Both the position numbers and the translations under genes were made by a program. A DNA stretch of 64,000 nucleotides from Riptortus pedestris (lineage: Eukaryota; Arthropoda; Insecta; Hemiptera; Alydidae). The stretch spans positions 142,484,501-142,548,500 of the forward strand of contig CM032232.1 of NCBI GenBank assembly GCA_019009955.1. Direction: 5' to 3'. The number at the start of each line of letters is the position of its first letter. Position 1 is the stretch's first letter. Shown here one piece after another: positions 10,741 through 22,041 of the stretch. The notes below the pieces were generated by a model that did no database searches, was not told where the DNA came from, and saw only the letters and a list, made by a program, of their open reading frames with translations.

Positions 10741-12283
10741 AGGTTGTTATACAAAATTTGAAATGGTCGAGGAGTGGAAATAGATTAGTCAATGTTGTTT
10801 ATAGTATAATCACACGTTTCCCATAATAGTTATTTCAAAAACTTGTTTTCTGGTTTAACAGTTCTGCGAATTTCCTAAGTGCTTTTTTTTGCACTTATAG
10901 CATAAAATTCTTTCTTCAACAGTCGCTTGAAAGCAGTCATGTATGAGGTGGATGTATGTCTGTTCAGTAGTAAACTCCCATGGGCATGATGGGTTTTAAT
11001 CTGTTTAGGTTGATCCATGTCTTGTTAATGATAATGTTGTGTAAATGTCAGGAGATGTTTCTTTAATGTTCATATATTCTGTAATGTCGAGAATGAAAGT
11101 TTTTAGAAGTTGTTCTTGTTATGGATGAATGTATTTGTTATTGGTCAATGTTGTGCTGCTCAGATAAATATAGGCGCAGGTTCGATTCCCGCAAAGGGAG
11201 AAAATTAGTTCACGAGTTCGCTAACAGAGAGCGCTAATATCGAAGTGCTTTTGTATCAGCGGGAGTCTAACAAGTATATACTCGTAAGTCAATCAGAACC
11301 TCGGGGTGACTGTCGATTACGACTCTCCTTGGATCCCGTCCACAGGCAGAATGACAGCGTAAACTGGCCTCAGACCCTCTGGTTGCAATGGGGTCCGTCT
11401 GTCTACTGTAGCCAACTCATTCCAGGTCTTCCTTGGCTAACGGGGGTTGTACGACAAAAACTCTAATCCCGAATCCCTCCAGTCTCACTGGAGTGGTGCT
11501 AGGCGTATACCTCTAACAGAAATATATATACAATATCTGATTTACACAAGTTATTGATAAGCAACAAATCGATTACGAATCCTGATACGACACCCAAGGC
11601 CCGATTGTTACTTTCCGATGGGGGTTCACGTTTGAAACTATATTTCTAGTAAATGTCTTACCCTTTAACAGGAAGTTGTGGTTTCCTTGTAAACAAGCTT
11701 AAATATACAGGTTCCAAATTGAATAGAGACTGGATCCAAGAGAAATCAAAGTCACAAACCACTTCTTCGAGTAAATACGTCTGGGGCATATCATCTGTAA
11801 TCACGTTAGGATTTCTAGACTAAACGCTCCCCCATTACACATCAATCAGATTTCCGAACTCGATATTTTTTTACGAGATTATTAGTCGCTTGCTCTCAAA
11901 TTATATTGTCTGTCACGGGAGAGATTTGACGTGCCGTCAAGAGCTAAACGCCCATTAGAATAAAGCATCAAATTACAACCTCCCCCGGCGGTTATCACGA
12001 AGGAGGGCGGCTCCTGATGACGGTGTCACAATATGCTACGAAACGTAAAGACAACAAGAAAGTGCATTCTCCGAGAGCAATTATTTAATTACAGAGACGC
12101 AGGTCCTATTCATTCCCATTCGATAATTGAAGGGATAAATATTGATAGTTAAATATTACGTAATTGTAGTTGAGCACGCGCAAGTGACAGATGGAGACCA
12201 CGCTTCTACCAGAGTCAGTAGCAGGCATGTACGTTTTCCCCGCTGTACTTAAAGCGTGACCATTCTAGCGCATTTCCCAGATC
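10741..12283. other. Unassigned stretch with one tRNA-like box
   Basis: About 1.5 kb without a supportable gene. A B-box-like GGTTCGATTCCCGC occurs at about 11180 but the tRNA-like fold and SINE body do not follow. A 73-codon frame at 11245-11466 shows no recognisable family. Confidence 0.4.
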
Positions 12284-12295
12284 AACTAACTATTT

Positions 12296-12495
12296 TTTTT
12301 TTTACCTTTATCTCACATGGTAAACCTAGAGTGGCGAGTTCGATTCTTGCCTGGGCAAAGGAAATTATTTAGTTACGAAATTCATTAAATAATGTCCTAA
12401 AATCCCACCCTGGCTAGAAAAGGGTGGTAACCTGTAGATAACCCGTCCCGATTAACCTAAGTTGCAAAAAGAGGACGTTAATAAATAATAATAAT
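12296..12495 (+). mobile_element. tRNA-derived SINE, 5'-truncated, with 12-bp target duplication
   Basis: Family body: TCTCACATGGTAAACCTAGAG, GAGTTCGATTC (B box), CACCCTGGCTAGAAAAGGGT, ACCCGTCCCGATTA, then GGACGTTAATAAATAATAAT. It is flanked by perfect direct repeats AACTAACTATTT (12284-12295 and 12496-12507), the mark of LINE-driven insertion. Confidence 0.93.
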
Positions 12496-12539
12496 AACTA
12501 ACTATTTATTTAAGAGAGTATAACACTAATATACTGGTT

Positions 12540-13060
12540 GACTTCCACGGTCCTGGTCATTAATACTATTAAGGTCTTCGGGTCTTGACCGTGTCTTCAT
12601 ATTGGTTGCCAACGTTTCGCTAGACATGCTGCTAGCTTCCTCAGGGCTATCTCTGAGACTGAAGAGTTGTTAGTTCATCTCTGGTATATATTTGAGTCTT
12701 ATCCGGTTTCCTTGGGCGGAGTCTTCCCTTCCAGGTGTCTACGGATACCTGGTCCGGTGGTCGTTCATCGCCTATACCGTTCGTTTTCGTTTCTTTTTGG
12801 AGGTCTCTGTGGAATTACCGGCTTCCAGAGTTTGCTGAGTTTGTATCCATCCTCTCTATTGAAGTTGTTAGGGCATTTCGCTATTTCTATAGCTTCTCGA
12901 ACCAGTCTTTCTTGGTAACGGTCAACCTTTGCCAGTACCTTGACTTCATCGAATTTAATGTTGTGTTTGGAGTATTAACACTACTTTGGCGACCAACTCC
13001 TGGGCATGTATGTTGTCTACTGCTAATTATTACATTAATAATTGAAAAAATAAAGTAGAA
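12540..13060 (-). pseudogene. Penelope-like element, C-terminal fragment
   Basis: Minus-strand residues KFDEVKVLAKVDRYQERLV, REAIEIAKCPNNFNREDGYK and LSKLWKPVI (about 12955-12805) match the region after the GIY-YIG core of Penelope-like retroelement endonucleases. There F-D-x-x-K-x-L, R-x-x-R-E-A-I-E-I and N-R-E-D-G-Y are conserved. The 3' part contains the motif encoding GAAGCTAGCAGCATGTCTAG CGAAACG, common at Penelope 3' ends. The reverse transcriptase and the GIY-YIG motif itself are absent. Confidence 0.8.
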
Positions 13061-13094
13061 GAGAAACGAAAACAAAAACAGACGTCAGGCACTT

Positions 13095-13226
13095 TTAGCA
13101 GATTTCCCTTAAGGGAAATCAGCTATTGAGTTCGTACTCATGACGCGAGTTGTGAAAAATTTCCTCAAATGTCCATCAATCCTTCCACGGAGATGACGAA
13201 GTTGAGGTCCGGTCGAAATTCTCTAT
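13095..13226 (-). mobile_element. HINE 3' fragment, minus
   Basis: Starts TTAGCAGATTTCCCTTAAGG and runs through GTCCATCAATCC and GAGGTCCGGTC, then stops where a (TA)n-leading Helitron begins. Confidence 0.85.
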
Positions 13227-13234
13227 CTATATAT

Positions 13235-13276
<42 letters not shown>

Positions 13277-14266
13277 GTAACCTCTGTCTGTACATTGATT
13301 TTTTCCCGCGAAATTTCATGATGACTTTTCGTTTCACATGTCATAGACACCATAACTGCATTTTGTTTCTTTGGCGTGTGTTTGTTTGTTTATTTGTTTG
13401 TTTGTTTGTTACCTTTTCACGCATAAACGGCTGAACCGAAGTTTATGAAACTTGGTATGTATATTACTACTAACCCAACTTAGACTTTAGGCTATATTAA
13501 TATCCTCTGAGACGAACAGGAGTGGGGGTTATAAGGGAAGCCAGAAATTGAAAATAGCGATAGTTCGTTTCCTATTGGTTTTTTGGCAAATATATGAAAT
13601 ATAACAAAAGTTGTTTATTTTGTTATTTAGAGTAACTTTTGTTATATACACTTTTTTGCGTATACCCAATTATAAACGAGATATACGCTAAAAACCTATA
13701 GCGGAAGTGAACAATTTTATTTGACACACAAGACTCAACCGAACTAAATAAAACTCGGTATGTGTGTAAGCACAAACGCCTTTATTATAACAAGCCACAC
13801 CAACATTTCTAGGGACGGGCAGGAGTGGGGGTTGTAAGATAGGCCTGAATTTAAAAAAATAGCGGTATTTCGTTTTCTATTCGTTTTTCGGCATATATAA
13901 ACATAACAAAAGTTGTTTATTTTGTTATTTAGAGTAACTTTTGTGATATTTATTTTTGTCTTTTAACAAAGTATAAACGAGATATTCACTATAAAACTAA
14001 AGCGGGAGTCCTTTATTTTATTAGGCGCTAACGATTGAACCGAACTTAACAAAACTCGATATGTCGATTAGCATTAATTCTTCCATGATTATAAGCTATA
14101 TTAAAATGTTTAGGTTAGAACGGGAGTGGGGGTTATAAGGGAGGCCTGAAATAAGAATTCGCGATATTGTGATTCTTATTGGTTTTTTTCAGCAATATTT
14201 TATAAAAATAACCATCATTAGTCAGCCAACTATGATTTCCCGGGCATCGTCGGGTATATTAGCTAG
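13227..14266 (+). mobile_element. Non-autonomous canonical Helitron (H1)
   Basis: Likely starts at TC of ATCTATATATAG (left end uncertain because of (TA)n) and ends at hairpin CCCGGGCATCGTCGGG then TATATTAGCTAG at 14266. Inside are about three tandem modules of roughly 300 bp. Each has AACCGAA..ATGAAACT/AAACTC..GGTATG, GGAGTGGGGGTTATAAGG, and a hairpin AACAAAAGTT..AACTTTTGTT. The same modules form the complete copy at 39022-39770. No Rep/helicase is encoded. Confidence 0.75.
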
Positions 14267-14782
14267 ATTGTATACAGAAAATACGTGCATTATAGATGAT
14301 ATTTAATAATAATAAATACACACACATTTTACAACCAGATATAACATTAAATAATATAATAATAATAAAACTGCAATAATATCCACTGGAGAAAAAATAA
14401 ATTACCGTATTTTTACCTACCTCTGTAGATTTTTTAACCTTTTTTATTGGTTTTTTATAAGGTGGCTTTACCTTTACTATTTTAGAATCATAACAAGAAA
14501 ATGTGTGAATCGCTTAAATTGCGACACACCTAAATAAATTAAATTATTATAAAAAAATAAGTAATAATAATAAATGCTATCCATGATGATGATTTGAATT
14601 ATTCACGGTGTGTCAAACAGTGGAGAAGGAATGATTAGAGACTTATTTTCATTTATTCTTCAAATCTAAAATTTTTTTTTCCATAAGTCGCCCAACGGAT
14701 CCGTACGGGAAGAAATGAGCCCAGACGGAAGAGCAGTTGTACACGTCGAAGCACTGCCAAAAACACAATAGAATATTTCCGT
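14267..14782. other. Unassigned AT-rich stretch
   Basis: No gene seen; ATAATAATA-rich. The last 100 bp may belong to the truncated Helitron that ends at 14822. Confidence 0.35.
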
Positions 14783-14821
14783 CTCAAATGATTTCCCGAG
14801 CGAAGCCGGGTACCTTGGCTA

Positions 14822-14822
<1 letters not shown>
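14783..14822 (+). mobile_element. Helitron 3' terminus (H3)
   Basis: ATTTCCCGAGCGAAGCCGGG is a short hairpin, followed by TACCTTGG and CTAG at 14819-14822, then T. This is the canonical Helitron 3' end and is near-identical to the end at 39770. The 5' end was not found. Confidence 0.8.
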
Positions 14823-14888
<66 letters not shown>

Positions 14889-15368
14889 TGTTAACGATCT
14901 AGCGGTCGCAATTTTTGTTTGATCGTTACCAAACTTCATATTTAAGCGTTTTACGTAAAAAGAAAGATCAAGTTCGTTAATGGCTGAAATCGGACCAGTG
15001 GGGGGGGGTTTAGAGGGGAGGATTTTTGAAAATTTGAAATATCTGCATTATTAGGAGTCGGATCGAAAAATTGTATAGAATCAATCTTATTGCAAATTAA
15101 ATGTACTATACATATTGTTCTATACATTTATTCTGTATCTTGAATATTAAACGAGATATATGCATTTGTATGCATGTGTGTGGCAGGAGTCGGCAATGTT
15201 CGGGACTCTCCGCCGAGAGCTAGTGCAGGCCGTTTCGGTAATTATTCATCCCTCGTGAATAGGTTTAGAGATTCCTTACTATTACTGTTGTTATTAGGCA
15301 GATTTCTCTACTGTAAAACTTCACGTGGGAAATCTGCTTAGTTTACGCAGCCCCTGCGTGACGGACTT
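14823..15368 (-). mobile_element. HINE-A, 3'-truncated, minus
   Basis: Begins inside its (TA)n directly against the Helitron CTAG end. It then has CTAGCGGTCGCAATTTTTG, a GGACCAGTG plus G9 tract, the GCCGAGAGCT and CACGTGGGAAATC blocks, and GCGTGACGGAC at about 15365. The 3' 130 bp are missing, as if the Helitron inserted in the TA run. Confidence 0.88.
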
Positions 15369-15626
15369 TTTTTTTTTTAATAGTGACTAATACTTTAGGA
15401 AATATTTCAGTTTCCTCATTCAAATAATATTAACGTCTAGTATCCAACACAGGAATAAAACATGTTTGTTTTGTTGTTTTGGTCTGTGTATTTTATTTAT
15501 TTGGTTTTTGTCACCTAATTGATGATAATGGCATGATCTCCGTTTAGAGTCATTTATTTATTCATTCACGTAAACCTTGATACTTAATTTATATATAAAG
15601 TATCAAGTATCTTTATTTATATATTA
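15369..15626. other. Unassigned AT-rich stretch
   Basis: No gene seen. Confidence 0.35.
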
Positions 15627-15893
15627 TTGCTCCCTAACGAAATGTGGTGCTTGCTGATTATGGTGGATCGACACTCTGGTCGGAAGTCGTTTCCATTGGT
15701 AACATACATATCTGCTGCCACCATCGTCGAGCAATTCTACACCATCTGGATCACTCATTCTGGGACACATCAACGTATCACCACAGATCGAGGCCGGCAG
15801 ATCGAAGCAGACTCGTTCCTACGGTTAAGTGACGATGAAGAAGACATCTGTTTCCATGTCTCCTCGTTGAGAATGCAGTTCGAAACACCCTAG
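15627..15893 (+). pseudogene. Ty3/Gypsy integrase catalytic-core fragment
   Basis: The residues MWCLLIMVDRHSGRKSFPL then ITTDRGRQIEADSF match the integrase rve core. The first catalytic Asp is in the MVDR motif and the second is in TTDRGRQFE, with usual spacing of about 55-60 residues. After this the sequence stops matching, the third acidic residue is missing, and a stop follows at 15891. No LTR is recognisable nearby. It is a fragment, not an active element. Confidence 0.8.
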
Positions 15894-16196
15894 TTCCAGC
15901 GGACACGAAGTGATAACCAGAGGTGAGAATATTGTCACCATAAGTCACTGTCTCAGTTGATTGAGTAAAGCCTGCTTATCTATAGGAAGAGGACACCAGT
16001 GATGTTGTTGCTCCGACGCAACCATTTTTGTCCAAACAGCATGACCAGTTCTCTGATGCATCAACTATTCCTAAGGAAGCGGAAGGTGAAATATATGTTT
16101 TTTTATAATTTGTTTAGATAAAATGACGTTTGAACGAGCTCATTTTGTTGCGAGTCCCCATACGACCACGCTATTAATATACTCTTCATTTTTATT
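15894..16196. other. Unassigned stretch
   Basis: No supportable gene. It may include further decayed Gypsy sequence. Confidence 0.3.
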
Positions 16197-16276
16197 TTAG
16201 CAAATTTCCCTTAAGAGAAATCAGCTATTCAAGTCGTATTCATGCCCCAATTTTCGGGGTTTTCTTCCATTGATCC

Positions 16277-17469
16277 AATATAACAATTTTATTTGCGATA
16301 ATTTATTACATTACATTAAATACTCAATAAACAAATTATATTACAGCCATATAAAAAAAAAAAAAATAAACAGCGTTTATACATTTCGGCTCGCTACACC
16401 TTTTGAGACTGACCACACCAGTTAAAATTTAGGAGCCTACCCCCAACTGGGCTGACTCGCCTAAGCTGGCCTAACACATCTAGGACAGACCCTAACCTAG
16501 ATTTAACACAAGAAATAATAATAATAAAAATAAAATAAAAATACAATAAAGCTAATAATAATACAAAATACATGAAACATATAGTAAAAATAACCAAAAT
16601 ATAAAACAAAACTTCCTTAACAGAAAATATAATAATAATAAATAAAACAGCTCTGCTAGACCGTACAAAGAACAAAAACAAACATAATGTCAAAGTAAAA
16701 ACTCATAACTTGATTATGGAGGATTTGGGAACAAACCAGGTCCTCACACAGAGGTGGTCCAGTTTTGCCCTGCTCTACGCCCTTGGGAGCACTCCACGCC
16801 GACGACTGCATCCTAGGGTGGCCATTTTCTTAAAAGTTCCAAAATTCATATTGCCACCCCGAAGTATCCGCAGTGTCATCCAGTGCAGGACTCGGCTTCC
16901 CACGCCAATACTCCTAAGCTCCTTCGCAGTCCACTTGGCCCAAATTCCTTTATATGTAGCAGTGACCGGAATGACCCTACGCCTCCTCACAAGACTGCTT
17001 GTGGCGGCCGCCACAGCGCTCAGCACCCACTCCTTGCCATACTTCTCCACTTTCAGCTGACTGAAGGTCTCGTCCTTAATGAGCCCTGTCACGACCGTGA
17101 CATCCAAGATGACCAGCTCTTCCTCGTTGGCAATAATAATGTCCGGCCTGCACACCTCCTCTTGCTCCCTGACGAGTGTCTTCTCCACGAAGACCCTCCA
17201 TCCCCTCCTCCGCGAGGACTCACTAAGAAGCTTCACTACTGCATGATGCCTTAACGTCACCGCAGGTCGCATTGCCGGGCAGTGGTTGACAGCATGAACT
17301 TGTGTCTCATCTCTTCCACTGCCCAATCTGCATTTGATTGAACCATCCGTCCTCCTGCCAATCCCGCGTGACTACCGGACCCGGACAGGGAGTGCTCCCG
17401 CGTACAACCTCAGGTACTGGACGTAGTCATATCGTGGGATTATCATCCTTACCAGACAAGCCGTGGAGG
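16277..17469 (-). mobile_element. 5'-truncated R2-type non-LTR retrotransposon
   Basis: A minus-oriented insertion of about 1.19 kb occupying a single point in a HINE. The coding end (zinc knuckle plus restriction-like endonuclease) is on the right and an AT-rich 3' UTR with ATAATAATA runs is on the left. Truncation at the 5' side with an intact 3' region is the normal product of target-primed reverse transcription. No clear poly(A) tail is seen, which is common in this group. Confidence 0.8.
16775..17463 (-). pseudogene. R2-type C-terminal zinc knuckle and restriction-like endonuclease
   Basis: Reading right to left: RYDYVQYLRLYAGALPVRVR, an in-frame TAG, then SRGIGRRTDGSIKCRLG, DETQVHAVNHC and RHHAVVKLL. 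This is the C-x2-C..H..C knuckle plus RH motif of R2/R4/NeSL elements, with the second Cys replaced by Gly. Next comes the endonuclease core CRPDIIIANEEELVILDVTV, which carries the PD and DV acidic residues of the PD-(D/E)XK fold, and LKVEKYGKEW with the downstream K-x-x-K-Y-like block. The TAG codon and lost Cys make it a pseudogene. Clade within RLE elements is not resolved. Confidence 0.88.
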
Positions 17470-17520
17470 CCTAGTAGATGGCGAAAATGAGATCCGTTCA
17501 AAACTGTATTTGTATTGAAA

Positions 17521-18495
17521 ATGTAAGTATACTAGAAAAAGAAAGGAATATACGCAAGAGAATTATGCATATTATAAAAAATAGGAAACAGGCGATCAAC
17601 AAGAAAGTAAAATTAAACATCTGAATAATAATTTGTTTTAATTTATTATAAAATCGGAAGTAATGCTTGCTCAATTACATTTTCTTCATTAATATTTAGA
17701 CTATACTTTATTAGGGAAATTTTTATTTCGTGGCGTATCGATCTAAATCAGCTGACATGAGCCACCATACTTTGCAAGCCTTTCTCCGACTGTGATAGGT
17801 CGATGTAGTAGTTATTGGAGTTACCTCATTCTGTCCTATTTTCTCCTGATGAGCGTCACGTGGACGCGAAACTAGTAGAAAAATAAAAATGGTTTTGATA
17901 ATCATTTAGTGTTTTTCTTTTTTATTGACCTTCAGCCATCGATTGGTTAAGTAAAGAAAAAAGGAATAGTACAAAAAATACTGAAACTATATAATATTTC
18001 GTTGATTGGTCGAAGGATATTAAAATAAAATACTAATGTGTGATGATGAGTTGGTCACGATGAGATGGCCGTGTGACCTAGAGATGATGTGGACGTGATG
18101 GGCCAATCTGCGCCTCACCATCTTCAAATAGCTTAATCCACCCGCCACAATGTCTCATCTTATAACTTAATAAGTATAACATATCATTAGCTAATGAACA
18201 GCTTAAAGTAACTCCTTATTAAAACTCTCCGGGACTCCCCTTATCAATGGGAGATGATAACTAGTTGATAAGCCCCGTGGACATCTAAGTCCTTGGGTTG
18301 GATTGGTCGGGGTGGGATCCATGCGTGCAACCGATATCTGGGCGAGATAGCGCTAAGTGAAAAACAATAATAACACAGATTAACAAGATTGAATGAAGAG
18401 CAAGGGAAACCCCTAGGAAAGTCGTGATCTTTCTTATATTGATCTTTCAATAATTAACAATGTTCAACATCATTCAGCTCTATTAAAGAAGATTT
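17521..18495. other. Unassigned stretch (~1 kb)
   Basis: No convincing gene. A 60-codon minus frame at 17723-17905 ends near CTGATGAGCGTCACGTGGAC, which is reminiscent of Penelope 3' ends but too short to call. Confidence 0.35.
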
Positions 18496-18496
18496 T

Positions 18497-18712
18497 GGGG
18501 GCTCAGGTAGGCCGTGTGAGTTAAGGCGTTGGTCTTAATCTCATAGAGTGGCGAATTCGATTCCCGCCGTGGGCAATAGGAATTTATTTAGAGACAGATT
18601 CATTAAATGAATTCCTTAGTCCCACTCTGGCTAGAAACCCGTCCGTAACCTGTGGATAACCCGTCCCAATAAGCCATAGCAGCATAAATTGAACGTAAAT
18701 AAAAAATAAAAA
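18497..18712 (+). mobile_element. tRNA-derived SINE, full length
   Basis: GGGGCTCAGGTAGGCCGTGT, A-box-like GTGAGTTAAGGC, B box GAATTCGATTCC, CTCTGGCTAG, ACCCGTCCCAATAAG, then an A-rich tail AAATAAAAAATAAAAAA. A HINE sits in this tail, so the SINE is older. Confidence 0.9.
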
Positions 18713-18713
18713 A

Positions 18714-19261
18714 GTCCGTCACGCAGGGGCTGCGTAAACTAAGCAGATTTCCCACGAGAAGTTTTACAATAGAGAAATCTGACTAATAACAACTGTAGTA
18801 GTAAGAAACCTCTAAACCTAAAACATTATTTAGGGCGTAATAACCCAGTAGTTTCTAGCCCCAAAAAACTGTTAACCTAACCTCTAAACCTATTCACGAG
18901 GGACGAATAGTTATAGAAACGGCCACCAGAGCTCTCGGCGGAAAGTCCGAACATAGCCTGGTGACCACACGCAGAATACAAATGCAAATATCTCGGTTAA
19001 TATTCAAGATACAGAATAAATGTATAGAACAATATTTATTGTAAATTTAATTTGCAATAAGATTGGTTCTATACAATGTTTCGATCCGATGCTTAATAAC
19101 GGAGATATTTCGAATTTTTGAAAATCCCCCCCTCTAAACCCCCCCTCCCACTGGTCCGATTTCAGCCGTTAACGAACTTGATCTTCCTTTTTACATGAAA
19201 CGATTAAATACCGATTTTGGTGACGATTAAACAAAAATTGCGACCGCTAGAGTGTTAACAG

Positions 19262-19321
<60 letters not shown>

Positions 19322-19383
19322 TTCGAAAATCGCGTCATGAGTACGACCTCAATAGCTGATTTCCCTTAAGGGAAATCTGCTAA
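18714..19383 (+). mobile_element. HINE-A in the A-rich tail of a SINE
   Basis: Starts GTCCGTCACGCAGGGGCTGC and ends at the perfect palindrome GATTTCCCTTAAGGGAAATC plus TGCTAA. It has (TA)n at 19265-19318. The segment between (TA)n and the 3' end lacks the GAACGGACCTC..GTCCATC block present in other copies, an internal deletion of about 75 bp. Confidence 0.93.
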
Positions 19384-19399
19384 AATAGAGGATTTTGGT

Positions 19400-19600
19400 A
19401 GATATCTGTTAAGATGAATACGCTATTGAAGTTACACTTGAAATACAATTTTTGAAAACTTTCATCAAAAATTGTAACATCAATATTTGCAATTTTGTAT
19501 CTTTAATATTGCAATTTCAATCATGTTTCTTTAATATTTGCATTTATTGATGTTGTACTCATGCCAAGATTTTCAAAATACGTCTTCAACCCACACATCG
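19400..19600 (-). mobile_element. Degenerate HINE 3' fragments
   Basis: Two weak echoes of the HINE 3' region (GCTATTGAAGTTACACTTGA at about 19431 and TTGATGTTGTACTCATGCC at about 19547). Low similarity. Confidence 0.45.
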
Positions 19601-19689
19601 CACAGCATACACATTACCATTTACACGTATTCTTTAGGTTCCATTCACTACACTCTACTGGTTGCCAGAACACGAAAACACAGGACTGA

Positions 19690-20060
19690 ATTAGACTGCC
19701 GACTCAGAGGCCAAAAGTGCAGTTGAAAAACTCGAATATAAACAATTAGATGTACTACATGAAGACATTTCAAGACACCTCATCTTAGATACATGGCAAA
19801 CCGACTGGGCTAACACAACTACTGACAACAAACTACGAACAATTAAGAACACTATTTGCATGCGACCATCAAGTATCAGAAACTCTAGGAGAGAAGAAGT
19901 GAGTTCTGTCTAGACTTAGAATCAGCTACACCAAATTAACTGGCAGACCTACTTGCTCAACTTGTATCATTCCCTTGACGATAAGACATACTGACAGAAT
20001 GCCGAAAACGACAACACCAGGACTTCCCCTACGACTAACAAGAGCTTTTGACGGAACTCA
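19690..20060 (+). pseudogene. LINE ORF2 C-terminal fragment (Jockey-like)
   Basis: Residues ILDTWQTDWANTTTDNKLRT, RPSSIRNSRREEV and, after a frameshift, SRLRISYTKLTGRPTCSTC, IIPLTIRH fit a LINE C-terminal layout. In it an RNase-H-like tail is followed by R-x-R-E-E, R-L-R-I-G-Y-T-x-L-T-H and the CxxC..TxxH zinc knuckle of Jockey-type ORF2. Frameshifts break it. Confidence 0.75.
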
Positions 20061-20336
20061 ACATTCAAAACACAAAATTCAAATATACGACAAAATTTAA
20101 CATACAAATTACGTCTGTGGAACATCACAAAAATTCAAATTACATGCATTTGTACACATGTGTATGTATATTATATATTAGCTACCCTGAAGGAGGAAAT
20201 TACGACAATCATCAGCAAAAGTACCATTTTCAGCCATTCATTTTCTATTGATCATTCACCAACTATGCTCACCATTTTTATTATAATCACATAAAAAATG
20301 TTTATTTATTTTGCGTTTGTTATTTATTTTTTGGGG

Positions 20337-20777
20337 AGCGGGATTTTCTGGTGATAGGCTTGTGGTTCGGTGCCCGAGGAACTGTCCCTAAACGTACACA
20401 GACTTTTTTTGACGAGGTGGGAATAGACAAGAAGGCTCTGCAAACCTTGGACGAGGGTATCATTATTGATACTTTAGGGATTATTTCCCACCATATATTT
20501 TAATTTTTCTTTGACCAGTGATCTCATTAAAGATCGACAGATCATGTTAGTACAATAATGATGTTTCTAATTTATATCTAGTGACATTCACCTTTTAGGT
20601 TCCTGACTGTGTTTATTTTAGTTAATATTTTAGTTATTGAGCTGACTAAATACAATATGTATTGTTTTACTGTTGTCCTAGGGATTGACTTCAGTTGCTG
20701 TGTGCTTCAGCATCTCAATGCAATTGAGCAGCCCCACAAAATGTATATAAATTTGTACAATAAAGTGATTCTCTGTT
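20337..20777 (+). pseudogene. Retrotransposon ORF C-terminus plus 3' UTR
   Basis: The frame at 20343-20503 encodes FLVIGLWFGARGTVPK followed by FFDEVGIDKKALQTL and ends in TAA. This resembles the extreme C-terminus of non-LTR polyproteins (x-V-I-G-x-x-G-x-x-P-K..x-x-x-G-I). It is followed by a 3' UTR ending with AATAAAGTGATTCTC. The last 175 bp (20600-20777) recur almost unchanged at 52207-52391, supporting a dispersed retrotransposon 3' end. Confidence 0.65.
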
Positions 20778-21359
20778 TCTTGTTATTGCTACTTGTTGTT
20801 ATCTCTTATTTATTTTACTTATGTTATTTCTCTTGACCTTTGAAAGGACAAACCATCTTTGTTGTGATGTCAACAAATACATAGCTACAAAAATCCAAAA
20901 TATGTCTTCAAATGTACATTAATAATCTCTAGAAGATGACGTCCATCACACGCGCGCACGCATACACACAAACTATATAACATTTAATGGAAATAAACTC
21001 ATTCCATTTGACTTCATTTCAACTCATTTGAATCTTTAATCTTATTCCACAAATACTAACATATCTAAAACACATCAACATTTACAAAAACATATAATAC
21101 AAAATAGAATAGGTCTACAGCATACATAAAAAGATTTAAAAGGGTTAACTTTTATTATGTTCTTTAGACAAAGCAGGGATATGAGAAAGAATCAGATAGT
21201 AGAGATTTTCCATTACATAAAAGTTCAAAAAAAGGTAAGCACATGAAGGAGTAAATATATCATCCTAATAATGTCTTTCACCATCGCTGTGGGGTACAAA
21301 ATTAAATAAATAATAATATAAATGTACTAGTATATAGGAATACCATAATTTTTTTATTA
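20778..21359. other. Unassigned AT-rich stretch
   Basis: No gene seen. A short (CGCA)(CA)n tract lies at 20950-20970. Confidence 0.35.
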
Positions 21360-21606
21360 AAACCATTTTAAATTGTTGTCTTTATTACTAGTTTAATGTT
21401 TATTTATGTTTGTTTATCTAATGTTTATTTATGTCTTACGTTTATTAATTGTCTTTATTACTAGTATTTAATGATTATTTGTTGTATTTAATTTTTTATT
21501 TGTTGTTTCAGTTTTTGTTATTTTTCTATAATTTTGTTTTCATTTTACATTGTGAAACTTTGAGCCAAATCGCCAAGATGCGGGTGCTCTTGTATAAATA
21601 AATAGA
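21360..21606 (+). mobile_element. LINE 3' tail, plus
   Basis: Ends GAGCCAAATCGCCAAGATGC GGGTGCTCTTG then (TAAA)n. This is a common shape for LINE 3' ends: a short structured block followed by a simple tail. TTTATTTATG-type repeats precede it. Confidence 0.55.
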
Positions 21607-22039
21607 AAAATATAATCTTTAAAATTTAATTTGCTGTTGTGTTTGTTCGTATCTCCACAGTAACAATTTCATTTTGTAATATACCCAGATCCGACGGGCA
21701 TCCCATTATATGAGAAGGGGACATCGGCTCCCGAGTTGTGACTAAAGAAACACGAGTTGCTAGATGTTTTTTCGTGAGAATGCTAAAGACCGGTTATATG
21801 AAGCTATCGTGTGACACAAGGAAAAGACAAGGACTCAGCGCCGTGGAATGGTGTCTGCCGTGTCATTCTCAACACTTTAAGGTTCAAACGGCAAATCCAC
21901 CATGATCGGAGTGCCATGCAATTTCCGCCTAAACAAGTCCAAAGGAATAAACCTATGAAACAAGCAACAAATACCTGTGTCACACCGCAACTAGCAGTTT
22001 AGAGTTAAATAACAAACGGTCTTTCATATTGTTTATATA
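21607..22039. other. Unassigned stretch
   Basis: No supportable gene; slightly higher GC than the flanks at 21680-21960. Confidence 0.3.
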
Positions 22040-22041
22040 TA

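Larger units (their letters stand above)
16197..17520 (-). mobile_element. HINE 3' region, minus, split by an R2-type LINE
   Basis: Left part 16197-16276 runs from TTAGCAAATTTCCCTTAAG to TTGATCC. The right part resumes at about 17470 with CCTAGTAGATGGCGAAAATG and GATCCGTTCAAAACTGTAT. In intact copies these are directly adjacent (GATCCTACC..AGTAGATGACG). Confidence 0.82.

Noticed and set aside
10741..12283. A SINE at the B-box-like site near 11180
   Set aside because: The body and tail of the local SINE family are absent.
16883..17254. Plus-strand 123-codon frame opposite the R2-type endonuclease
   Set aside because: The minus strand carries recognised zinc-knuckle and endonuclease motifs, so the plus frame is a shadow.
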